A DNA stretch of 64,000 nt from Aurantiochytrium sp. KH105 (lineage: Eukaryota; Sar; Bigyra; Thraustochytrida; Thraustochytriidae), in NCBI GenBank assembly GCA_003116975.1, contig BGKB01000101.1:1-64000 (forward strand), given 5' to 3'. Each line of letters opens with the position of its first letter. Positions within the stretch are counted from its first letter, which is position 1. Both the position numbers and the translations under genes were made by a program. Positions 28,669-38,050 of the stretch are shown here, one piece after another. The notes under the pieces are model-generated. The model searched no databases and was not told the origin of the DNA. It worked only from the letters and a program-made list of their open reading frames with translations.

Positions 28669-31473
28669 ATGGACCCGTCCAAGTGGAGCGATGAGACGAC
28701 CAAGGTGGTGAACGCCGCGCACGAACTGGCCGTGAGCAAGGGCCATGCGCAGCTAACGCCAGCAGTGGTGGCCGCGGCGATGCTGGAGCAGTCAGCCTCG
28801 CTGGGGGCGAGACTCGTGGACAGGGCTGGCGGCGACCGTGCGGGTCTGCTGCATGAGATTAATATGGCCGTGAGCAAGATGCCGACCCAGGATCCGCCCC
28901 CGGCGCAGCTTGCGCCCTCGAGCGGACTCCTCGGCGTCTTGCGTGCGGCAAGCAACTTTCAAAAGAAGCAAGGCGACTCGTTTTTGACCCTAGACAGTCT
29001 CCTCAAGGCGCTGGCGGGCGACGCCTCCCTCAAGTCAGCCTTCAAAAGCGCGGGCCTCACGCCAAGCAAAATCGAAGAGGCCGCCAAGGCAGCTCGCGGC
29101 TCAAGTAACAAGCAGGTTCACAGCCGCAGCGGCGAGCAGAATTTTGAGGCACTCGCCAAATACGGTCGGGATCTTACCCAAGCCGCCATGGACGGCAAGC
29201 TCGACCCCGTCATTGGCCGCGACCGCGAGGTCGCGCGTGTCGTACAAATCCTTTCGCGCAAGACCAAATCCAACGCCATTCTCGTAGGGCCACCCGGCGT
29301 CGGCAAGACCGCCATTTGTACCATGTTTGCCACGCGCATCGTCCAGGGTGATGTGCCCGAGTCAATTGTAAACTGCAAGCTCTGGGAGCTCGACGTGGCC
29401 GCGCTCCTGGCAGGGGCCTCTCATCGCGGCGAATTCGAGGAGCGCCTCAAGTCTGTGCTCAAGGAAATCGAGGAATCAGATGGCCAAATCATTCTCTTTG
29501 TGGACGAAGTCCATCTTCTCATGGGTGCGGGTGGCGGCCAGGGCGCAGCGGACGCGGCCAACATTCTCAAGCCCGCCCTTGCGCGCGGACTCAAGTGCAT
29601 TGGCGCCACCACGCTCGACGAATACCAAAAGCACATCGAAAAGGACAAGGCCTTTTCGCGCCGCTTCCAAAAGGTGGACGTGCAGGAACCCAGCATCGAA
29701 GACACCGTTTCGATCCTGCGCGGTATCAAGGACAGCTACCAGTCCCACCACGGTGTGACGATCCAGGACGCAGCCGTGGTTCTGGCAGCCAAGCTTGCCA
29801 AGCGCTACGTTACGCAGCGGCGTCTTCCAGACTCGGCCATTGACCTTCTCGACGAGGCTGCTGCGCACGTTCGCGTCCAGCTCGACTCGCAGCCCGAGGA
29901 AATTGACCGTCTCGAGCGCCGCAAGCTGCAGCTCGAGGTCGAGGAGACAGCGCTCAAGCAAGAAAAGGACAAGGCCAGCAAGGAGCGTCTCAAGGCATGC
30001 CAGCGCGAGCTCAGTGCCATTGAAGATGAACTGCGACCTCTTCGTCTCAAACACGCTGACGAGAAGAAGCGCGTCGACGAGCTGCGCCGCCTTCGCAACA
30101 AGATCAAGGAAGTTCATCTCAAGATCGCCCAGGCGGAGCGCGACCGCGACCTCACCAAGGTCGCTGACCTGCGCTATGGCGCTATCCCGGAACTCGAAGG
30201 CCAGCTCGAGCGGCTCACTGTCGAGGATGCCAAGCGCAAACTCGAACAGGCGGACGACCGTCTCTTGACCGAAATCATTGGCCCCCAGGATATCGCCATG
30301 GTAGTCAGTCGCTGGACCGGCATTCCCGTGGACCGTCTGCAGAGCTCCGAGTCTGACAAGCTGCTCAAGCTCGCGGCTCGTCTCAAGACGCGCGTTATTG
30401 GCCAGGACACGGCCATTGACGCCGTTGCGGACAGCATCATTCGCGCACGCGCCGGTCTCGCGCCCGAAACGCGGCCCATTGCCAGTTTTCTCTTTCTCGG
30501 CCCTACGGGTGTCGGCAAGACCGAGTCGGTCAAGGCGCTTGCACAGGAGCTCTTTGACGATCCCAACAGCATGGTGCGCATCGACATGTCCGAGTACATG
30601 GAGAAGCACGCTGTATCGCGTCTCATTGGCGCGGCGCCCGGCTATGTTGGCTATGAGGAGGGCGGCCAGCTTACCGAGGCGGTCAAGCGTCGCCCCTACA
30701 CGGTGATCTTGCTGGACGAGGTCGAAAAGGCGCATCGCGACGTCTTCAACGTCCTCTTGCAGGTATTGGACGACGGCCGACTCACCGATGGCCAGGGCAC
30801 GCTCGTTGATTTCCGCAACACGATCATCATCATGACTTCCAACATTGGCAGCCAGTATCTGATTGAGGCCGCGGCTGCAGCGCAATCGAGCAAGCGTCGT
30901 CGCATCTCCCAGAACCGCCCGGAGAGCGACGGCGTTGTCGATGACGATGCCGACGATGTCGTCTCTGACGAGGGATCCATGGACCTGGACAATGCCAAGG
31001 CCTCGGTTATGCGCGAAGTGCGGGCACACTTCCGTCCGGAGCTGCTCAACCGTCTCGATGACATTATCGTCTTTGAGCCTCTCGCGCAATCCCAGTTGCA
31101 TTCGATTGCGGAGCAGCAACTCGACGTGCTCACGCGTCAGCTCAAGGTAGACCGCAATGTGACCGTCAAGGCGACGCGCGACACTCTCGACTACATTGTC
31201 AGCGTTGCCTATGATCCGGCATATGGTGCCCGCCCGCTGCGTCGCTGGCTTGAGCGCCATGTGGGTACCGACATTGGTCGTCTCATTCTTTCTGGCGCAG
31301 TTGCGGACTCGGCGTACATTTCGATCGCAATGCAATCTGAGGCTGTGCCCAAGGGTATTACCAAGTCCATGCCTTCTCCGGGCTCGAGCGACCTGCGCTA
31401 TGACATTACCATGTCGGCCCGCAGTAGTGACGAGTACGACACGGACACCCCGATGGCGGCCAGCAAATACTAA
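28669..31473 (+). CDS. HSP100/ClpB disaggregase
   Basis: A 934-residue Hsp104/ClpB-type AAA+ protein that extracts and refolds aggregated proteins together with Hsp70. Domains in order: N domain ~1-150; AAA-1 with Walker A GPPGVGKT at ~207 and Walker [11 protein letters not shown]; a long coiled-coil middle domain (~410-530) that separates ClpB/Hsp104 from ClpA/ClpC; AAA-2 with GPTGVGKT at ~611 and [11 protein letters not shown]; and a C-terminal D2 small domain. An Asp-rich insertion ([19 protein letters not shown]) lies in AAA-2. No plastid or mitochondrial presequence is evident, so it is probably cytosolic/nuclear. The ATG at 28669 (CCACC context) is preferred over a GTG at 28654. Upstream HSE-like repeats suggest heat-shock control. 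Confidence 0.96.
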   Translation: MDPSKWSDETTKVVNAAHELAVSKGHAQLTPAVVAAAMLEQSASLGARLVDRAGGDRAGLLHEINMAVSKMPTQDPPPAQLAPSSGLLGVLRAASNFQKKQGDSFLTLDSLLKALAGDASLKSAFKSAGLTPSKIEEAAKAARGSSNKQVHSRSGEQNFEALAKYGRDLTQAAMDGKLDPVIGRDREVARVVQILSRKTKSNAILVGPPGVGKTAICTMFATRIVQGDVPESIVNCKLWELDVAALLAGASHRGEFEERLKSVLKEIEESDGQIILFVDEVHLLMGAGGGQGAADAANILKPALARGLKCIGATTLDEYQKHIEKDKAFSRRFQKVDVQEPSIEDTVSILRGIKDSYQSHHGVTIQDAAVVLAAKLAKRYVTQRRLPDSAIDLLDEAAAHVRVQLDSQPEEIDRLERRKLQLEVEETALKQEKDKASKERLKACQRELSAIEDELRPLRLKHADEKKRVDELRRLRNKIKEVHLKIAQAERDRDLTKVADLRYGAIPELEGQLERLTVEDAKRKLEQADDRLLTEIIGPQDIAMVVSRWTGIPVDRLQSSESDKLLKLAARLKTRVIGQDTAIDAVADSIIRARAGLAPETRPIASFLFLGPTGVGKTESVKALAQELFDDPNSMVRIDMSEYMEKHAVSRLIGAAPGYVGYEEGGQLTEAVKRRPYTVILLDEVEKAHRDVFNVLLQVLDDGRLTDGQGTLVDFRNTIIIMTSNIGSQYLIEAAAAAQSSKRRRISQNRPESDGVVDDDADDVVSDEGSMDLDNAKASVMREVRAHFRPELLNRLDDIIVFEPLAQSQLHSIAEQQLDVLTRQLKVDRNVTVKATRDTLDYIVSVAYDPAYGARPLRRWLERHVGTDIGRLILSGAVADSAYISIAMQSEAVPKGITKSMPSPGSSDLRYDITMSARSSDEYDTDTPMAASKY

Positions 31474-31665
31474 AGTTTGAAGTGTAGAGAACGAACACAA
31501 AATGCATGTACTATCTTTCTATTTGCCTCAGCTGCAGATTCTTATCTCTCGAATTTTCTCGTTGCTGTGTGTGTGTGGCTGCCCTGACAGGTGGTGTAAT
31601 GATTAAAAAATAAAATCTTGATGTCCTGCATTGCATTCTGAATGACGGTCTCAGGAAAATTCATT

Positions 31666-33306
31666 TCAGTTCGTTTGTGAGGTCTGCGCTCCCACAAGAC
31701 TTGCTAGTTCGTCAAGACTTGACGACATTTCTTGTGTGAATGCAACAAATTCCGTACGCAAACGACATAGATCCAGCTCGGCTTGCTTCACCCGAGTCTC
31801 AAGAGACCGCACCGTACCAGCCAATTGAGACCCGAGAGGTGCAGGCTTTTCGACACGTGATTTTCCAATACCGCGCTTGGTAGTCGGTGGAGCTTTGCTC
31901 TGTCTGTGAGGCGGTGCCTTGTCACTCTTATGTCCGTCTTTTTCTTTGCGCGCTTGCCCAGATATTGGTTTGGGGTGTCGTTGCTGTTGTTGCGAATGCA
32001 CGTTTTCCTTTGTCGAGAGCGACGCAGTACAGTTTTCCTCCGTGACACACTCGTCTCTGTCTACAAAGACAAAGGAGATGCCGACCTCTGTAAGCACCAA
32101 AACAGCAAATTCTGCTTCGGTAGAGGCACCGCTTTCTATTGCCCATGACGGCACCTTGTTTTCTTCAAAACGACAACTCGTCGCGCCGAGAATCGAACCA
32201 CCTGCAATTGAATGCATCCCCCTACGCAAGATATCCACAACGGCACTCGCCGGTCTGTCAAAACGTCGAAAACCATACAACTTGGTCTCCTGCTGCTCGT
32301 CGCGAGACCCTTGCACGCCCGGCGGCGTGAACCCGCCCATGATCCAGAAGCCTGCATTCGCGGTCTCAAGACGAAGCGGTAAAAGCCACTGTGCTTCGGC
32401 ATTTGCACACAATGCTTGGTACGAGACTCGTTCTGCGCCAGATGGCACAGAAACAAGCTTGCGCATGCCGTCTCGACGCACAAGAAGGGCCGTCTCTCCA
32501 GGCTTGATCCATTGTGCAGCCAGCCAGTGCACACCGAGACCGACTCGTTGCGCTCGTGGTTCCGAGTCTTCTTCACGCTGCTCTTCGCCGAGATTGACGT
32601 ACGCTGCACAGCCCTCTTCAAGAGTGAGAACGAGTACGTGTCGACCTTGTGGACAAAATGTGCATGACGCAAGGGGCATGTTTATTGAAGCGAGCTGGAT
32701 TTGGGATTTGTGCGAGGCCAGCTCTCTCGCGGAGAGGTTGTGGTCATATTCGAAACGGGCAATCTCGCCCGATGAGAACGCGGTCGCAACCCAGAATTTG
32801 CCCTCGCCCGAGACGGCCTCTCGTCCGGTTGCAAGTGCCACGAGTTGAGGTTTGTCCACAAGCTTACCCAGCTCTACCCGCGTCCGAAGTTGCCAGAGCA
32901 CAGGACTTTGAGCTAGCGGTGAGGCTACATGGCCAGAAATCGCTCCAAACCAGGCGCGAAAGCCCAGCTGAAAGACCTTGAGCTCGTCGTCCACGACGAC
33001 GGCGAGGACTTCTGCGCCGGGGTCAAGAAATTGCAGCGCCTGCACGTCTCCCGTGCCTACGCGTTTACTCATAAGAAACGCCATGCGGACGTCGCCCGCG
33101 CGGCCTCCTTCGCTGCTCTCCAAAGGCTCGACGCGGCGCGTGTGCTCCAGGTGGAAGAGGTCGACGCGCGCGGTCCCGCGGCGCGCCGCCGCGACGATGC
33201 CCATGCCCGACGACATGGACACCGCCGCCTGCGCGCCGCGGGCGCCGGCGTCAGCGCCGTCCGCGCGGGCGCCGGGGTACGCGTGCACGCGCGCGCGCGA
33301 CGCCAT
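31666..33306 (-). CDS. Possible beta-propeller protein with C-terminal coiled coil, unknown
   Basis: A 546-residue protein of unknown function. The first ATG of the conserved-looking part is at 33306; the longer frame to 34020 runs through the promoter of the divergent gene and is Arg/Pro-rich, so it was rejected. Residues ~30-400 contain repeated beta-rich segments (LQFLDPGAEVLAVVVDDELKVF, GKFWVATAFSSGEIARFEYD, LASCTFCPQGRHVLVLTLEE) reminiscent of a divergent WD40/propeller. A Lys/Gln-rich linker follows, and the last ~55 residues form a coiled coil (VRSLETRVKQAELDLCRLRT). No family was recognised. It shares a 300-bp divergent promoter region with the coiled-coil gene at 33607. Confidence 0.65.
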   Translation of the reverse strand: MASRARVHAYPGARADGADAGARGAQAAVSMSSGMGIVAAARRGTARVDLFHLEHTRRVEPLESSEGGRAGDVRMAFLMSKRVGTGDVQALQFLDPGAEVLAVVVDDELKVFQLGFRAWFGAISGHVASPLAQSPVLWQLRTRVELGKLVDKPQLVALATGREAVSGEGKFWVATAFSSGEIARFEYDHNLSARELASHKSQIQLASINMPLASCTFCPQGRHVLVLTLEEGCAAYVNLGEEQREEDSEPRAQRVGLGVHWLAAQWIKPGETALLVRRDGMRKLVSVPSGAERVSYQALCANAEAQWLLPLRLETANAGFWIMGGFTPPGVQGSRDEQQETKLYGFRRFDRPASAVVDILRRGMHSIAGGSILGATSCRFEENKVPSWAIESGASTEAEFAVLVLTEVGISFVFVDRDECVTEENCTASLSTKENVHSQQQQRHPKPISGQARKEKDGHKSDKAPPHRQSKAPPTTKRGIGKSRVEKPAPLGSQLAGTVRSLETRVKQAELDLCRLRTEFVAFTQEMSSSLDELASLVGAQTSQTN

Positions 33307-33606
33307 GGCGGCCGCCCCGCGCCGGCCGCTCCCGACGGTTATGCTCTTGCCGCACGCTCCGAAGCGTTGAAAAAAGATAGAGACAGAGACGAGGTCGAGA
33401 CAAAGTTCGCAGTGGCGGTTAGAGGTGGTTATAAGCTGGTTAAAAGTTACAGTTAGTTCGTTAGGCAACTTCGCTTCGAGAGCGCGACCCGAAGCGGCGC
33501 GGCGCAGACCCGCAAGGCAAAAACCGCGCGAGCCCGCGCGACCCGCGCGACCCGCGCGAGCTCGGCCGGCCGCTGCGCGAGGGCGCGGAGGCGGCCGGCG
33601 GAGAGC
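33307..33606. promoter_or_regulatory. Shared divergent promoter region
   Basis: 300 bp between two divergent ATGs. It contains a GGTTA-rich segment near 33419-33455 and Ala/Arg-coding-like GC repeats (CCCGCG units near 33530-33560). Confidence 0.45.
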
Positions 33607-35799
33607 ATGGCGGACCCCGAGGCGGAGCTGTCGGCGGCCATGGCGGAGCTGACGGCGCAGCTGGACGCGAGGTCGACGACGAGCGCGAGGACGACGACGA
33701 CGAGGACGACGACGGCGACGGCGGCGGCGAGCAGGGGCCCGGCGGGGCGGGGGACGAGGGCCGGCGGAGGGAAGATCGGCGGCGGGGGAGAGGCCGAGGA
33801 GGAAAGCCAGGCGACAGCCGTGGCGGTGAGGAGACTGTCGAGGTCCAGGAGGAGGGGGAGCGCGACAGGAAGCTGGGAGGGCGGCGTGAATGCCGACGAC
33901 AACGACATGCTGGCGGCCGCGCGTCAAGACCCAGAAGAGGCCAGAGATATGGCGTTTGGACGAAACGCGTGGCAAAATGTCCCGGCAATCGTGCGCGATA
34001 AAATGCTCGTTCTCTCCCAAACCGTGGACACGCAGGCGACGGAGATTGCAGACCTCCGTAGCATCGTGACCGCTCTCCAGGAAAGCTCCCGCGACACGGC
34101 CTCACACACCTGGGTCGAAACGAATGTGAAAAAGCTTTCTTCGACACAGGACGCCCGCATTGAAGGACTTGCAAGGCGCGTTGACCAAATGCGGCAGACG
34201 GTCGACCTCAAGGCAGATGCCGCATATCTCACGAGCTGCCTGCTGACCAAAGCGAACAAGTCCGAAGTAAACTCGATGCAAGCCAAGGTTGACCGGGCAG
34301 CGGAGCGCGTCGAGACAAATCTTCGTCAACAGCATGATGATCGATGGGAGAGACTCCAGCGCGCCAGCGAAGCCTACCGCGAAGGCGTTGCGATGCAGTT
34401 GCAAGAAGCGCTCCGATCCATGTCTACGCAGCGCACCAAGATCGATGAGCGTATTGCAAGGGTGCAAGCGTCAATGCGGGACCGTCTGGACCGTCCAGAG
34501 ACGACAGAGAGCGGTGGCAGCTCGAGTGGCAGCGATAACTTTGGTTACGACGAGCCTCGTCCTGCCTACGAAGCAAATGGGAAATTGATTCGCGGAAAAA
34601 GTCGCCGTTGCCCTCATAGCCCGGTCCATGGCGGGAAAACAGGTTCCAACGCGGATCCGACTGTATCTCGCGAATTCAACAGTCTCGTACGCCAGGTAGA
34701 GACGCTGGCAGCAGTGCAGTCGAAAATGCAACAGGTCATGCAACAACTCGAGTCGAGGGTTGACTCGAGCGCGAGCAAGACCGATCTGCAATCCATCGCT
34801 GCCGAAAAGGCAAACAAGCTTTCTGTTGCCAACGCGATCCACCGCAAGGCGAATAAAGATGATCTGGAGAACATAATTGCCGCTCTCACGGCACGTCTAC
34901 AGGCAGTCGAGGATGGTCTTTCGGGAGGCAGCGCGCGCCCGAGCACGGGGAAGACGGGACGTCTGCGCACCGATCTCGATCGCGCCCTCAAAGCATTAGA
35001 AAACGTGCCCTCGCTCGAACAGGTTGGAACTGCGCTCGATAAACTCGCCGAAGAGCTTAAGCCTCAGATTGATAATGCGCTTCTCGGAGTAGATCAGCTA
35101 CGCCGAAACGCGGGCAAGAACCATGTTGGAACAGGCGTCAATGAGGGTGCAAGTGGTATTGCAAACCTCTCTGCAATCGAAGGCCGCGTCAGAGCCGCGC
35201 ACGAACGCTGCGCATCGCTTCAATCTGATCTTGAAGAAAGATTCGGAGATTTAAGTGCCAGACTTCGTTCAGTAGAAGATCAAATCGTAGCGCAAGATCT
35301 CGTCGCTAAACGCATGGAGCTGTCCGGTGTGACGCATCACAACGACAACATCGATGACGAGATTGAGGACGTTGCTCTTGAGATTGTCTTTAGTGATAGT
35401 GACGAGGACAATAAAGAGTTCGTCGCAGAGGACGTCAAACAGGCCTTCGAGGCTCGCTCGATGCTTGACAAACAAGCCGCGCACGTGCAATTATCGGAAT
35501 TACACGAGCTGGCGCCCGCGCGACGACCCTCACCGCGAAAAGGGACGCGCGCATCTCGTCTAGGGAGCGGTGTGGCTGGCACCCTTAAATCCAAGTCCAA
35601 AACTGGCGCATCATCTAAACCAAAGATTGCGAAGGGAACGCGCAAAAAGGTATCGAGCGAAAAGGGGAGCCGGGCGACCAAGAAGAAACATGAATGTGCT
35701 GTAGGTGCTGCTGCACGCGAGGTGGTACGCGATCGACTTCAGCGGCAAGTTTCGGGGTCGCGGAGGGGACGCCCTTGGACAGCGCCCAAAGTAAGGTGA
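33607..35799 (+). CDS. Large coiled-coil protein, unknown
   Basis: A 730-residue protein. Residues ~20-80 are Thr/Arg/Gly low complexity. Several coiled coils follow (~125-300, ~355-460, ~470-600). They contain repeated motifs of the KADAAYLTSCLLTKANKSEV and AIHRKANKDDLENIIAAL type, spaced like those in centrosomal and axonemal rod proteins. The C-terminal ~120 residues are basic and rich in Ser/Lys/Gly. The last codons read CCC AAA GTA AGG TGA; the GTAAGG could be a 5' splice site, but only ~230 bp remain before the convergent neighbour, so I keep the stop as read. No family assigned. The gene is divergent from the possible propeller gene. Confidence 0.7.
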   Translation: MADPEAELSAAMAELTAQLDARSTTSARTTTTRTTTATAAASRGPAGRGTRAGGGKIGGGGEAEEESQATAVAVRRLSRSRRRGSATGSWEGGVNADDNDMLAAARQDPEEARDMAFGRNAWQNVPAIVRDKMLVLSQTVDTQATEIADLRSIVTALQESSRDTASHTWVETNVKKLSSTQDARIEGLARRVDQMRQTVDLKADAAYLTSCLLTKANKSEVNSMQAKVDRAAERVETNLRQQHDDRWERLQRASEAYREGVAMQLQEALRSMSTQRTKIDERIARVQASMRDRLDRPETTESGGSSSGSDNFGYDEPRPAYEANGKLIRGKSRRCPHSPVHGGKTGSNADPTVSREFNSLVRQVETLAAVQSKMQQVMQQLESRVDSSASKTDLQSIAAEKANKLSVANAIHRKANKDDLENIIAALTARLQAVEDGLSGGSARPSTGKTGRLRTDLDRALKALENVPSLEQVGTALDKLAEELKPQIDNALLGVDQLRRNAGKNHVGTGVNEGASGIANLSAIEGRVRAAHERCASLQSDLEERFGDLSARLRSVEDQIVAQDLVAKRMELSGVTHHNDNIDDEIEDVALEIVFSDSDEDNKEFVAEDVKQAFEARSMLDKQAAHVQLSELHELAPARRPSPRKGTRASRLGSGVAGTLKSKSKTGASSKPKIAKGTRKKVSSEKGSRATKKKHECAVGAAAREVVRDRLQRQVSGSRRGRPWTAPKVR

Positions 35800-35896
35800 G
35801 CGTGCAGCGATTACGAGAAACAAAAGATGGCATTGTCTCGTGGAAAGCGCGGGTACACTGGGGCAGTAACGTGATCGCTCGCGCGCGTGCGTCGAT

Positions 35897-35910
35897 TAAT
35901 CGATCGATTA
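35897..35910. other. Perfect 14-bp palindrome between convergent genes
   Basis: TAATCGATCGATTA lies midway between two convergent 3' ends (35799 and 36029). Function is unknown. Confidence 0.6.
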
Positions 35911-36028
35911 GTCAACGGACGCGGGACAAGCAAACTGTAAGACAAACAAGAAGAAAAGATAAATGTTTACCACCCTTGTCGTATGCGTGTACTCGTGGTA
36001 ATGTTTGCTTGTAGAATTGTAAGCCAAA

Positions 36029-37470
36029 TCAAGTCTTGCGGGAAGTGAGCGCTTCATGAAAGGTCGTAAGCAGACGAACACCGCGCGCCTTGTGCTGCTG
36101 CGAGTCGAGGCCGTTGACACAATACGCCATGACGGCCTTGAGCTCTGGGTTAAAGACCTGCAAGTGAATAAAGTACGAGTTAGCATCCAGAATACTTTGT
36201 GGGGCATTTCACGCGATAAATTCGTCAAACTTACCAGAACGCTCCCACCCGCACCGCCCCATCCGACCCAGCCTGGCGCGCCAAAGATCTCGAAGCGATC
36301 AAGTCCCCAGCCACAGTTTGAAAGCTTCATCTTGCGGCACATGAACTCGTCCTTGAGCACAGTGTGACGCTCGGCATCAAAACCAAGAGCAGACTTGAGT
36401 CCCTCGGGCGAAAGATAGTCGCCCTCAAGGAGATTACGAAGAATGCGTCCGACGGATTGGGCATTGGAAACGCCCGCCGCGGAAGAAAGCGGAAGCGCGC
36501 GCACTTCAGGGTTGTTGCAGATCTCGTAGAGGCTTGCAGGAACGTCGCTGAAGAGAGCGAGAACCCGCGATGCAGGCGAGCCCTTGGTGGTCATGCCCTT
36601 GATCACCTCGCGATCAAAAGGCTGCAACGCGTCCATGGGACCGAAAAAGAGACTGAGGAGGGAGCGCGGGAGGTACGAGTACAAGAGGTAGCGCAGCACG
36701 ACAAATCTGCGTGACTGCGTCGGGTAGTGCGTCGACACGCGAGATTGCCACTCAGAAGGGCAGCCGATGGAAAAGTCGATCTTGTCGTCCTTGTTGACGA
36801 TTTCCTCGGCGACGAATTCATCAATGCTACGTCCATCAACGCGGCGAACGAGCTCATTCGCGTACATGCCGCGCGTAACAGCATGGTAGATTTGACGCTT
36901 GGGAGGCTGCTCGGTGACATACTCTGGCTTGTTGGCCTCGAGGAACTCGCGTGCCTTGTCATGATCGGAAAAAATCTTGAGGCCCTCGGCTTTGGTCGGT
37001 GCGGGATTGAGCGTGCTCACGCCGGCCTGATGGCGCATGAGGTCCGCCACGGTAGCTTTATTGTCGAGACTGGGCCAGTACTTTGTGATGGGCGCGTCGT
37101 AGTCGAGCTTGCCTCGATCCGCCAGCATGGCCATAGCAAGCGACTCGATCACTTTGGTGCAGCTGAAAATTACCGTGAACGAGTCAGCCTCGAGTTTGTG
37201 TTCCTTGTCGCAGCCGCCATTCAAGTCGACCACCAGCTCACCATTGACATAGCACGCCAGCTGAGAGCCCACCTCTCGGCCCTCGCGGTAGTTGGCCTCG
37301 AAGGCCCTCTTGACGGCTTCCAGACCGGGCTGGAGCTTGTTGGTGTCAATCTCCATCTTGCGCTCTCGCTGCTGCTTCTTGAACGCCACGCCGCCCATCA
37401 CGGCGGCGCAAAGCAGCGCCGCGCCGGCAACGAGCTTGTTGCCGGCGACCCACTCGATCACCTCGCTCAT
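36029..37470 (-). CDS. LACTB/EstB-like serine beta-lactamase-fold hydrolase, two exons
   Basis: A 454-residue class-C beta-lactamase-fold hydrolase/esterase. Exon 1 is 37470-36235 and exon 2 is 36157-36029. A 77-nt intron (GTAAGT ... TTGCAG) separates them. Read without splicing, the frame continues into unrelated sequence to 35908; spliced, it gives the expected family ending VFNPELKAVMAYCVNGLD. An N-terminal hydrophobic helix (~12-30) suggests membrane anchoring or mitochondrial import. The catalytic SxxK is SCTK at 103-106, and the YHAVTRG motif fits the Tyr motif of the EstB/LACTB branch. Substrate is unknown; these enzymes include esterases and peptidases, not only beta-lactamases. Confidence 0.9.
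36158..36234 (-). other. Intron of the LACTB-like gene
   Basis: A 77-nt intron with GTAAGT at its 5' end (36234) and TTGCAG at its 3' end (36158). Removing it restores the conserved C-terminus. Confidence 0.87.
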
Positions 37471-38050
37471 CCTCGCGTGCTCGAATGCTCGCGTGCTCGA
37501 CTCTTCGCCTCCTCGTTCCGGACTTGCCCGGCCGGGGCTCGAGATCCCGCGACAGCGGATACTCGCAGCTACCCGGTCGGTCGGACACAGAAATTTTCGG
37601 CGGGTGGAAAAGTCGAATAAAAGCGCGGCAAAAGCAAAAGCGTATAGGCACCCGCCACGAAAAAGGGGGAGGGGGCGACAGAAGGCATAAGAATCTTGCG
37701 GCCTGACTGTGAGGAAGAAGACGATGAAGTTGAGCGATTGTAGCTAGGTCAAGGCATAGACCTTGCAGCGAGTTGAGCCTTGTATGTTCAGCGAAGAGAT
37801 GCGGACTGGCGTGGCGGCCGCAAGAATCAGCCTTTTGTTGTCAAAATATGAACTCGGAGGACGGTCTTGAGAAAATCATCGTCCTCTGCAATCTTGACCC
37901 TTTAATTTTAAAGTGAAACTGAAACTGTTGAGGCAAGCGAAGAGATGATCAAATCTTCACATCGCCGACGTAAGAGGTCAAAACTCGTTCTCTCTTTCTC
38001 TCGATCTCTCTCAATGCCTCTCTACACAAGTTGAACAATGGATCATCATA
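37471..38050. other. Upstream region of the LACTB-like gene
   Basis: 580 bp between the LACTB-like start and the 3' end of the kinesin gene. The distal half is AT-richer and contains a CTCTCT stretch near 37990. No gene is seen. Confidence 0.5.

Noticed and set aside
29476-31500. 674-residue ORF antisense to HSP100
   Set aside because: It mirrors the HSP100 coding frame exactly, shows no domain, and is explained by the strong C/G third-position bias that removes stops on the opposite strand.
35785-35800. GTAAGG at the end of the coiled-coil gene as a 5' splice site
   Set aside because: Only about 230 bp remain before the convergent gene and no coding-like downstream exon is seen; the in-frame TGA is kept.
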